This document shows, in pieces, positions 32,623 to 39,856 of a DNA stretch of 39,856 nt. Each line of letters starts with the position of its first letter. Position 1 is the first letter of the stretch. The notes below the pieces were generated by a model. It had not been told where the DNA came from and made no database searches. It worked only from the letters and a program-made list of their open reading frames with translations. The stretch lies in the NCBI GenBank assembly GCA_010692645.1, contig JAAHGS010000049.1, positions 1-39,856 of the forward strand, read 5' to 3'. This stretch comes from Symploca sp. SIO2E9. Its GTDB lineage: Bacteria > Cyanobacteriota > Cyanobacteriia > Cyanobacteriales > Coleofasciculaceae. Position numbers and translations under genes: made by a program.

Positions 32623-33528
32623 GTGAACACAAAAGGGGGTTCCACCTTGAGCGAATCAATAATTGAGTTACTTGATGAACTGCCAGCTAACAACCTCACC
32701 GTGAAGATGCTCAACGCCCTCGATTTTGTGGTGCCTGGTGAGTGGGAAAACGTTGTGGGCTGTGACAATACTATTGAAGCCGTCACCGGGGAAACAGATG
32801 CCGATGCGATTGGGCAAATACGCAATCGCATGATTGAACTCTACAATGACCGCAGTAATGGATACCAGGGAGCCATTTGGTATTACAAAACGGTAGATAG
32901 TGCTGACTCTGCCTTGGGTACAGCGGCGATGGCTAACAAAATTGGTGAAAAAATTGGCTTACTCGGCTTTTTGAATAAACTAACTCCCAAAGCCGATACT
33001 ACACAATCCTTTGACTTGTGTTTAAAACTCGTAGCCGAATTAATAGCCTACAGCAAACTTAATGGTCTTCCCATCCTCAACCCAGGGGAATTTGTCAGCG
33101 ACCTAAGTGATAATTATAGAGGTTCATCCCTGATGCGGATGGCTAGCTTAGTTTGTATTGATGGTCTTCTTCCTCTTGGTCCAGACTTTCTACAAAAAAT
33201 ACAGGATAACCTTGAGCAAGACGGGGAAAGTGGCTTGCAAGGAAATCCAGTCTTCGGAGCCATTAGCGACTCGATTCCGGGAGATGATAAAGTTGGCTTT
33301 ATTAGTGAAACCTTCGGTGCAGTTCAAGGTTGGATGGATAACTTAGTAAGTTCTGTTGGTTTAACGCCAGAAAGTATTTTCGACAGCATCGGTGGATTTA
33401 TCGAGTTTTCCGATGACAGTTTAGATTTTGTGGCAGCATTCCTTGATAAAGCAACTAATTACTATCGACATACAGGTATCCAAAGTGTTGCTCGGACTTT
33501 GATTGAACGAGCAGCTGAAGAAGTTTAG
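32623..33528 (+). CDS. Conserved hypothetical protein
   Basis: About 301 residues, acidic, probably soluble and mostly helical. No family was recognised. Segments include FVVPGEWENVVGCDNTIEAV, TGETDADAIGQIRNRMIELY and a long C-terminal helical part ending VARTLIERAAEEV. The start is uncertain: GTG at 32623, or a TTG eight codons later that has GGGGGT upstream. It follows the oxidase gene by 75 bp on the same strand and might be co-transcribed. Confidence 0.6.
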   Translation: MNTKGGSTLSESIIELLDELPANNLTVKMLNALDFVVPGEWENVVGCDNTIEAVTGETDADAIGQIRNRMIELYNDRSNGYQGAIWYYKTVDSADSALGTAAMANKIGEKIGLLGFLNKLTPKADTTQSFDLCLKLVAELIAYSKLNGLPILNPGEFVSDLSDNYRGSSLMRMASLVCIDGLLPLGPDFLQKIQDNLEQDGESGLQGNPVFGAISDSIPGDDKVGFISETFGAVQGWMDNLVSSVGLTPESIFDSIGGFIEFSDDSLDFVAAFLDKATNYYRHTGIQSVARTLIERAAEEV

Positions 33529-33554
33529 GAATTCACAAGCTCCATTGGGAATCG

Positions 33555-33593
33555 AAGTAATAAGTAATAAGTAATAAGTAATAAGTAATAAGT
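33555..33593. repeat. AATAAGT tandem heptamers
   Basis: Five or so units of AAGTAAT, the same heptamer as at 3074-3108. The end of the array forms one arm of the hairpin below. Confidence 0.7.
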
Positions 33594-33615
33594 TAATAGC
33601 AACTTATTACTTATT
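33580..33615. terminator. 15-bp perfect stem between convergent genes
   Basis: AATAAGTAATAAGTT (33580-33594) pairs perfectly with AACTTATTACTTATT (33601-33615) around a 6-base loop. It lies between the convergent genes ending at 33528 and 33663. The stem is AT-rich and has no clean T run, so a bidirectional terminator is plausible but not proven. Confidence 0.45.
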
Positions 33616-33633
33616 GTTGCCAGTTACCCGTTG

Positions 33634-33661
33634 AACCATGAACCATGAACCATGAACCATA
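33634..33661. repeat. ATGAACC tandem heptamers
   Basis: About four ATGAACC units end immediately before the stop codon of tamB. Other copies of the same heptamer are near 8900 and 19480. Confidence 0.65.
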
Positions 33662-33662
33662 C

Positions 33663-36600
33663 CTAAAACCGCGTTTCATACCTAAGTTGAAATTCATTAA
33701 ACTCAGAGTCGTAGATGATGTTGACGAAAGAATCGTCATCCACCTGACGGCTCCCTTCTACAACTACGCTCAAAGCAGGAGTGTTGTTGCTCTGACGGCT
33801 TTCCTGCAAGCTTGGGTACAACCGCAAATCTGTTAAACCAACTTCTCTTCCCGCCTCCCTAACTGTACGGTTAATACCGCTGGTGAAATCAGTAACAAGA
33901 TTACGTACAAAAGGTTTAATAATATATCGACTGGCAGCAAATTCTAAGAGTTTAGTTTCCTCGCCTTGCTCTAAATCTGTTATGGCATCTGTGGCGGTGG
34001 CAATAAATTCCTCTCCCAACAAAGCCAAAATTTCAGCCTCGCTCCTTGCAGGAGTACTTGTCAGTGTTACAATTGGTGCATCTAAAAGTCGGCTCTCTGA
34101 GCCAGTTTGGCTAATAGCTTGATAAATACAGCTTTCGAGGCGCTGTAATTCTTCGGGCATGAAAATACTGGCACTACCCTTTAAAGGCAGGAATGATGCA
34201 GTCTCTTGCTTTATTTTGCAGTCGTCTGATTCCCCTTGAGTAACTCCCAGCAGTTGGCTAGCCTCTCCCTTAATACTGAGGGTAATGTTAATTTTGTCAG
34301 CTCTAGCAGGGGTAACCACATCTTCGCGAATCTCAGTCTCTGTAGGTTCCAGACGCAGTTTATTTGGAGGTAAAGAGGCTACTGTCTCCATCTTGATATC
34401 TAGATTTGGATTAAATAATCCCTGTTGCGGTAAAAACACAATTTTGTGTTCATCAAAGCGACTCAAGAAAAACTGACTGCTAAATAAATCTACTGAACCA
34501 CGTTTTAACTCAATTGTCCCATCTGGCTGTAAATTGTCTAACGGACCATTGACTGTGACAGCGCCAGCAAGGCGAAATTTATATAAAGGCTGGTTACTAA
34601 TCCTGAATTTCTTGCCCAAAACTAATCTGAAATTATCAAATCTCGGCATTACGGCAAAATCTGAATTAGGGGCAGCACTGCTGCTACCATCCCCAGTAGC
34701 AGTTAACAAAGTAGTAGTATTGTCACTATTCCCTTTAGGAACAAACACTCGACCATTTTGCAAGCGAACCTTGCCAGAAATTACAGGGCTTAGTGCCGCA
34801 CCAGTAATTACTACTTTTGCATCAACTTCACCTTTATATAATCCCTCTAAATTCAGTTTTCCTGGCTCCATAGAAACTTTCAGAGGTTTAGATGAACCTG
34901 CCTCATCGACTTTCAAAGGCTCGAATAGTGGTAAGACTCCTGCTACCGAAAACTTACTTTCGGAAAACTCACCTTCGAGGTTTTCTACCTCAAGACGTTG
35001 ATTATTTAAAGCTATCTTACCATCAAGGTGCAGTGGTTCCGGATACACAGAACTCTTGAACACGGTATCTTCGAATGTAACCAAGCCAGTGGTATTAGCT
35101 ACTAAATCATTAACTAAAGTATCTGGTACTCCAGCTTCCAAATCTAGAGTGCCATTAGTATTTAACTCTACCTCAGCTTCTCCCTCAACCCACTTCACTT
35201 GTCCTTGGGTAAACGGTTCAATCAGAGCAATAGCTTCAGTACCCAGTTTTAAATATAAACTTAATTGATCATTTTGTCCTGGCTTAGTGGGATAGGGTAC
35301 TATTGCCTCTATTTGTATTGGTAAGGGCTCAGTTTTTGGTGAGGAGGGCTCATTTTTTGGTGAGGAAGGTTCAGTTTTTGGTGAAGAGGACTCAGAAGTT
35401 TGAAATTTCAGGCTAGCATCACTATAGCTGAATTCACCCTTAATTTCTTTTATAGACTGACAATCAATTTGGTGATGATCATCTGGCTGTACCTGTGTTT
35501 CTAAATCCTCACCTGCTTTCATCTCTGAAGCTGTTGCCTCAGGCCACTGACAATTGAAGCTGCCATCAACAAAAGCTATTTTTCCTTCTCTAACCTCGGG
35601 ATTACTTAGAGAGCCACCCAAGTTACCACTTATATTGAGATTACCTTGGAGATCAATAGGTATTTCAACAAAATTGCGCACCAAAGCTAGGGGCAGCTTT
35701 TCTACCTTGAAAGCCCCTGATTCCCGTTCTTCGGACAGTTCTCCTGCAAAATACAAGAGGGTATCGCCCATATTAACAGTTACTGGCTCTAATTTTATCA
35801 TTCCTTGAGCGATACTTCCCTGGGCAATAACCTCATCTATAGAAATCACCTGATTAGTATCGATTCCAGCTTCAGCTGAAGTTTCTGTAGTAACTAGATC
35901 CTGAGTAGGACGCCACTGCCAATTCTCACCATTGAGATTAAATGCAATCTTAGGTTCCGCTAAAGAGCCTGCCACCGTAATTTCCCCTGTATAGGCACCC
36001 TCAAGATTTAGCTGATTTAACTGTGTTGGTAGTGCCATTACCTGTGTGGTTTCAGCTGGCTCTGGAATTGTTGCTTGAATCTGCGATAACAGGTTCAGTT
36101 GCTGGGCAAGGGAATTTTGTGGAGAACCAATTGGTTTAGTTTGTACAGCAGCAGCACCTGCATCATCAAAATACTCTTGGTCCCTAGCTGGGGCTTGAAA
36201 ACTATAGTGACTTAAAATTGCTGTCAGATCTTGTAAATAGCCAGAAGCAATAGTTACCTTGCCATTAACTTCACTAGAATCAAGGTCTAAACCTGCTTCT
36301 AGCTCATATCGACTCTGCCCTAGTTCTAGAGAAGCTGAATTGAGTTGAGCAACACCATTGTCATAAGATAGGCTACCCTCAAACTTTTTGGCTTTAATAT
36401 AGCCTAGGGCAGGCTGGATAATTTCGATCTTATTACTGGTAGTGGCTAGGGTAAAAAGATTTATGCCTAGATTCCCTGTAACTTCGCCACTAACTGCTTC
36501 TGGAATACCAAACTCAACAGCAGGGGCAATCTTGAGCATGGCTAACTCAAAGTTTTGCACTGAGACATCGAGAATATCACCTCGACGTTTACCAGAAACA

Positions 36601-39383
36601 AATATGGGATTTTCACTTTCGGCTCCCTGTCGCAGTTCAAAAGAGAAAGGAAGGTAGGGCAAAATGCAATTAGGTGCAGGTGTATCTACTCTACGTCCTT
36701 GTCCTCTTTCGCCGATGTTCCTCTGCAATGCTTCTCCTTGACAGGGTTCAAGTTTAGCAGCAATGACATCTTTTTCTCCACGCAAATTAAGTGCTACCTC
36801 TTTCCCTGCCTCAACATTGAAATTCCCTGCTAGCACTGGCTCAAACTCAATATTATTGATCGCAAAATCCTCTAGATTGAGCTTACTACTCAAGTTCAAG
36901 TTGCCTGGTGCTAAGGGTGCTGATAGTAAATTTTTACCCACTAGACGACCATTAATATCAACTTCTCCAGTAACCTTGATATCCTCAAGGTACTCCTGAG
37001 TTTGGGCCAATTGACTAATTAGGAAACTCAAGGGTAGGCTCTTGGAATCGTAATGAGCTTTAAGGTCTAGTTCTGTCGAGACATCCCAGGGAAAATCTTT
37101 ACGCTTGTCGTTACTGAGTAGAACCACTCCCCTAGCATCGAGAGCTTGTTCTCCCATTTGTATTGATACCTTATCAGCTTTGACGATAGCTTCAGGACTA
37201 GACTTAATAAGTGGTTCAACAGGACCAGATAGATTTAACTTAGCATTAACAGCTGGTAGGGAAGCTTGGAGATTATCGCCTAAATCTATAACCTTTAACT
37301 CTCTTAATAATGATGATGAGTTAATCTCAGCAGCAGTGATGTCGCTTTGCCACTGACCACTATCTAGTTGAGCAATAATATTAACTGTGCCTTGAGCTAA
37401 ACCTGCTTGTAAATCAGCCTGAGCCAGTATATTTTGCAGGTCTAGATTGTTGATGTTACCTAATAACTTGACTTTTCCGTCAACTTGCGAATTTATAGGA
37501 ATTCCCAATTTAGCCAGTTGAAATTGGGAAGCGATCGCATCAATAGCTAAATTACCAGAATTTAATTTACCTTGAGCATTAACAATTCCACCTTCTACAG
37601 CTAGCCGCATTTTTGCTGAGGCGTCAATAGTTTCTGGCTCTAAGGAATTGAGCTTAGCAGCTAATTTAATTTCTCCTTGATCTAAGGTAATTGGCGCTGG
37701 TACTCCTAAGGATGCCAACTGAATTTGATTAATTGTGCCCAAGCCTTCTACAACACCAGCTTCTAACTTACCTTGTGCTGTGAGAGTACCTTTACCAATT
37801 TGCAGCTGAGTGTTGCGCAGCACTAAGGTATCAAAAGAATTGAGGACAACTTCCCCTGCACCGGAAACTGCACCTAAAGTAGAAACTGAGGCCTTAGGTA
37901 TCTGCCATTTGAGTAAAGCAGATGGTTGTTGGAGAGTACCTCGGATAGTAGTTTGGGCAGTAATCTTGTCGAGGGTAATTTCTGCTGGGAGACTATAGTA
38001 AGGAGCTGCGATCGCTTTAACTGGGAGTGAGGTATCAAAATCAAAGCTTAGGGGTATAGCTGTAGTCGTGGCATTTTCTAAATCTAGACGACCATAACCT
38101 GTAATTTGACCACCAGCAACTGGCTTTACCAACAAATTTGTCAGAGCAAACTGTCGTTTATCACCAGAAAAGCCAGCACCAATCTGAGCTAACTCTAATT
38201 TATCGATGCGGGTAACTTTGGTGCTATTAATTGTGCCCGTCATTACTGGCTCGGCGAGGGAACCATTAATTTGCACTTTGACTTGCATGTCTGTCTCTAC
38301 TGCAACTGGCGAGATGACAGGCACAGTTTTACCAGGATTCTCTTTGCTCAAGACCTTGAGATTTATCGCCGAGTTAAAACCTTCTGCCCAATTAGCAACA
38401 CCTCTGAGTGAGGTTTGAATATTGCCATAGCTAGCTTTAGTTTCTTCAATTAAAAGCTTCTGTCCTTGGAAACGCAGCAGTGCCTTAGCTTTAACAGGAG
38501 CAAGTAAATTTTCTGCTTGTGCCTCAATGTCGAGTAAGCGCAGTGTACCCAGAATCAATGGCATCTGTTGGAATGAAGGCAGGGAGATATCTAAGTTGGC
38601 ATCTAAGCCACCACTATTGAGATTGATAGGAGAATTAGGGATTAAGGTACTCAGTGGAGCTAAAGACAAGTTTTCTACTCTCGTAATCAGCTTACTCTCA
38701 CCTGTTTCTAGCAGAGTCTGACCCTTGATATTTACCTTACCATTAGCGATCGCTGCTCTTAGGTCGTACTTTAGAGGCTGATTATCGTCAAATACAATAG
38801 AGTTTATTTTACTGTCGAATTGGATAGCCAGGGGCGAAGTTTGACCTTGAGGGAGGAGCTCAATTTCACCCTTGTCGATGCGGATATTAGTATCTACAGT
38901 AATTGGGGGTGGTTCTCCCTCTGGAATTTCTAGGTCAAGGTTAAGCCATTTCCCTGTTTGATCTTGATCCGCGTATGCCTTGAGCCCTACTAAGGTGACG
39001 TTAAGGGGTAGGGAGCGTTTCCAGATTAAGGGCAGGAGATTAAAACCGACTTTGATAGTTTCTATAGAAATATTATCGGCATCGGTTGGGGTAGCTGGGA
39101 TAGAAGATGAACCCAATTCAATTCCATTGAGGGAAAAGCCTTTGACTTCTCCTATACGCACTTCCCGGTTTAAAAGTTTGCCGACTTCCTTTTCCAGTAG
39201 AGGGGGGAGTTGTTGATAAATTAATACTCTAGTTCCGATGTATCCTAAAGCACCAAGGGTAAGTGCGGCGATGCCTACGGCGATGATGTAGGGGCGTTTG
39301 ACCCATCTTAACTGAAAAATATTCCGACTCTGGGGTGGTTCGGAACTAGGATCAGGGGTCGTGTTGGGCGAGGAGTTGTTCAT
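33663..39383 (-). CDS. tamB: TamB-like translocation/assembly module protein (DUF490)
   Basis: About 1906 residues, a very long AsmA/TamB-type protein. One N-terminal membrane helix (about 31-56, IIAVGIAALTLGALGYIGTR) anchors it. The rest is repeated beta-strand material expected to form a lipid-carrying groove across the periplasm. The C-terminal DUF490 domain is present, ending in LRYETRF, a terminal aromatic like that of outer-membrane partners. Such proteins help outer-membrane assembly or lipid transport with an Omp85 partner. No partner gene is seen here. Near residue 1340 a threefold repeat (SSPKTEPSSPKNEP) makes a hydrophilic linker. Many short plus-strand open frames inside it are shadows. 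The start ATG is the natural one before MNNSSPNTTPDP. Confidence 0.9.
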   Translation of the reverse strand: MNNSSPNTTPDPSSEPPQSRNIFQLRWVKRPYIIAVGIAALTLGALGYIGTRVLIYQQLPPLLEKEVGKLLNREVRIGEVKGFSLNGIELGSSSIPATPTDADNISIETIKVGFNLLPLIWKRSLPLNVTLVGLKAYADQDQTGKWLNLDLEIPEGEPPPITVDTNIRIDKGEIELLPQGQTSPLAIQFDSKINSIVFDDNQPLKYDLRAAIANGKVNIKGQTLLETGESKLITRVENLSLAPLSTLIPNSPINLNSGGLDANLDISLPSFQQMPLILGTLRLLDIEAQAENLLAPVKAKALLRFQGQKLLIEETKASYGNIQTSLRGVANWAEGFNSAINLKVLSKENPGKTVPVISPVAVETDMQVKVQINGSLAEPVMTGTINSTKVTRIDKLELAQIGAGFSGDKRQFALTNLLVKPVAGGQITGYGRLDLENATTTAIPLSFDFDTSLPVKAIAAPYYSLPAEITLDKITAQTTIRGTLQQPSALLKWQIPKASVSTLGAVSGAGEVVLNSFDTLVLRNTQLQIGKGTLTAQGKLEAGVVEGLGTINQIQLASLGVPAPITLDQGEIKLAAKLNSLEPETIDASAKMRLAVEGGIVNAQGKLNSGNLAIDAIASQFQLAKLGIPINSQVDGKVKLLGNINNLDLQNILAQADLQAGLAQGTVNIIAQLDSGQWQSDITAAEINSSSLLRELKVIDLGDNLQASLPAVNAKLNLSGPVEPLIKSSPEAIVKADKVSIQMGEQALDARGVVLLSNDKRKDFPWDVSTELDLKAHYDSKSLPLSFLISQLAQTQEYLEDIKVTGEVDINGRLVGKNLLSAPLAPGNLNLSSKLNLEDFAINNIEFEPVLAGNFNVEAGKEVALNLRGEKDVIAAKLEPCQGEALQRNIGERGQGRRVDTPAPNCILPYLPFSFELRQGAESENPIFVSGKRRGDILDVSVQNFELAMLKIAPAVEFGIPEAVSGEVTGNLGINLFTLATTSNKIEIIQPALGYIKAKKFEGSLSYDNGVAQLNSASLELGQSRYELEAGLDLDSSEVNGKVTIASGYLQDLTAILSHYSFQAPARDQEYFDDAGAAAVQTKPIGSPQNSLAQQLNLLSQIQATIPEPAETTQVMALPTQLNQLNLEGAYTGEITVAGSLAEPKIAFNLNGENWQWRPTQDLVTTETSAEAGIDTNQVISIDEVIAQGSIAQGMIKLEPVTVNMGDTLLYFAGELSEERESGAFKVEKLPLALVRNFVEIPIDLQGNLNISGNLGGSLSNPEVREGKIAFVDGSFNCQWPEATASEMKAGEDLETQVQPDDHHQIDCQSIKEIKGEFSYSDASLKFQTSESSSPKTEPSSPKNEPSSPKTEPLPIQIEAIVPYPTKPGQNDQLSLYLKLGTEAIALIEPFTQGQVKWVEGEAEVELNTNGTLDLEAGVPDTLVNDLVANTTGLVTFEDTVFKSSVYPEPLHLDGKIALNNQRLEVENLEGEFSESKFSVAGVLPLFEPLKVDEAGSSKPLKVSMEPGKLNLEGLYKGEVDAKVVITGAALSPVISGKVRLQNGRVFVPKGNSDNTTTLLTATGDGSSSAAPNSDFAVMPRFDNFRLVLGKKFRISNQPLYKFRLAGAVTVNGPLDNLQPDGTIELKRGSVDLFSSQFFLSRFDEHKIVFLPQQGLFNPNLDIKMETVASLPPNKLRLEPTETEIREDVVTPARADKINITLSIKGEASQLLGVTQGESDDCKIKQETASFLPLKGSASIFMPEELQRLESCIYQAISQTGSESRLLDAPIVTLTSTPARSEAEILALLGEEFIATATDAITDLEQGEETKLLEFAASRYIIKPFVRNLVTDFTSGINRTVREAGREVGLTDLRLYPSLQESRQSNNTPALSVVVEGSRQVDDDSFVNIIYDSEFNEFQLRYETRF
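35320..35395 (-). repeat. 24-bp repeat inside tamB
   Basis: Units like TTTTTGGTGAGGAGGGCTCA occur three times in a row, giving SSPKTEP/SSPKNEP in the protein. The whole-codon period keeps the frame. It is a likely length-variable linker. Confidence 0.65.
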
Positions 39384-39675
39384 CCAGACATTGGGAAATG
39401 CGAAAAACCTTTTGAGAAAACAGTCAGAATTTGTTTTTGTCCTCGATAGATTATAAGTTTACCTCAATTTGTAAGCTTCTGTGCATCTGGCATTGCACTT
39501 TCCACCCTTTGAGTAAAACCATAAAATTTTCTCCATATCTCCCCCTCTATCTAAAAGATGCAAGTTAAATGTGTAACAACCTATCTGCAGTTCTACCAAC
39601 TCCAAAACCTGCATAAGCTGAGGGCTAATCGCTAAAAGTCTGGATTTAACTGTTTCACGATTCAAGCTGACGGTT
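39384..39675. other. Gap between tamB and the tnpB remnant
   Basis: A 90-codon minus-strand frame across this region (39459-39731) starts inside tnpB. I do not count it as a gene. A TnpB guide-RNA-like hairpin was looked for downstream of tnpB and not recognised. Confidence 0.4.
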
Positions 39676-39856
39676 TTACGCTGGACAACTCTGGAAAAAA
39701 GAGTCATACGCGATTGCGATGCCTTGAGCATTTATGTTCAAGGCAAAGGAGCCGTCCCTCAAAGCTCGAAGCATAATATTTCGAGCGCCGCCCCAGTCAC
39801 GGTCGTACACATGATGGCAGCTGGGGCATTTAAATGTTTTAGAACCACCTAGCTTA
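39676..39856 (-). mobile_element. tnpB: C-terminal part of an IS200/IS605-type TnpB
   Basis: The window ends inside this gene, so only 59 residues are seen. They read LGGSKTFKCPSCHHVYDRD, then WGGARNIMLRALRDG, and a tail ending YDSFFQSCPA. This is the second CxxC of the zinc ribbon and the last RuvC acidic residue (DRD) of TnpB, the RNA-guided nuclease of IS200/IS605 and IS1341-type elements. The residues after LRDG (SFALNINAQG onward) do not look like normal TnpB, so the 3' end may be truncated or read into host DNA. Confidence 0.85.

Noticed and set aside
33883-39216. Many plus-strand open frames opposite tamB (for example 34534-35001)
   Set aside because: They lie fully inside a coherent 1906-residue gene, have no family features, and are what a long gene of this composition produces by chance.
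39459-39731. 90-residue minus-strand frame next to tnpB
   Set aside because: It begins inside the tnpB frame, has no recognisable domain and no clear ribosome site. It cannot be excluded entirely.

Overview
The window looks like chromosomal DNA of a filamentous, probably heterocyst-forming or related, cyanobacterium. The signs are scattered GCGATCGC (HIP1) octamers, families typical of cyanobacteria (VIPP1/IM30, cyanoexosortase A, a DUF1995 protein, Nostoc-type lactate/glycolate oxidase, a very long TamB, MenB), many heptamer tandem repeats between genes, and IS200/IS605 remnants at both edges. No rRNA, tRNA or CRISPR array was seen.

Layout. 1-9.5 kb: an insertion-sequence end and a gene remnant, a membrane-anchored Ser/Thr kinase, a Uma2 protein, a small XRE regulator with a palindrome in its divergent promoter region, small hypotheticals, YqeY, a Nudix hydrolase, a secreted hypothetical, a cupin, a DUF1995 protein and a DUF2780 protein, separated by gaps rich in repeats. 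9.7-15.3 kb: an AT-rich two-gene unit on the minus strand next to a decayed gene. 15.3-19.3 kb: Uma2, an HsdR-N-like nuclease-fold protein and the methionine-salvage genes mtnX, mtnW and mtnD, with a decapitated NYN/OST-HTH gene between mtnW and mtnD. 19.5-31 kb: menB, a DUF721 protein, a SPOR protein, tandem pspA and vipp1, a thioredoxin, an aminotransferase, a DUF6940-like protein, a small membrane protein and a cyanoexosortase A pair. 31.4-39.9 kb: an FMN-dependent hydroxy-acid oxidase, a hypothetical, tamB and a partial tnpB.

The most interesting region is 9987-14675. The first gene encodes about 1122 residues joining an IF2-N-like segment, an ABC/SMC-type ATPase of TrlF-like appearance interrupted by coiled coil, and a C-terminal GHKL (histidine-kinase-type) ATPase. 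Its stop codon abuts the ATG of the second gene, which encodes a response-regulator receiver domain fused to a helical domain with an R-N-x3-H motif of the HEPN RNase type. A nucleic-acid-sensing-type ATPase with a kinase domain, coupled to a receiver-gated putative RNase, has the logic of an abortive-infection system. It resembles the defensive two-component idea of Detocs but has different domains. I do not recognise it as a named system.

The intergenic DNA also holds a set of MITE-like elements of about 100-117 bp that begin and end with TATAGC/GCTATA. Several carry a purine heptamer core, and several lie between convergent genes.
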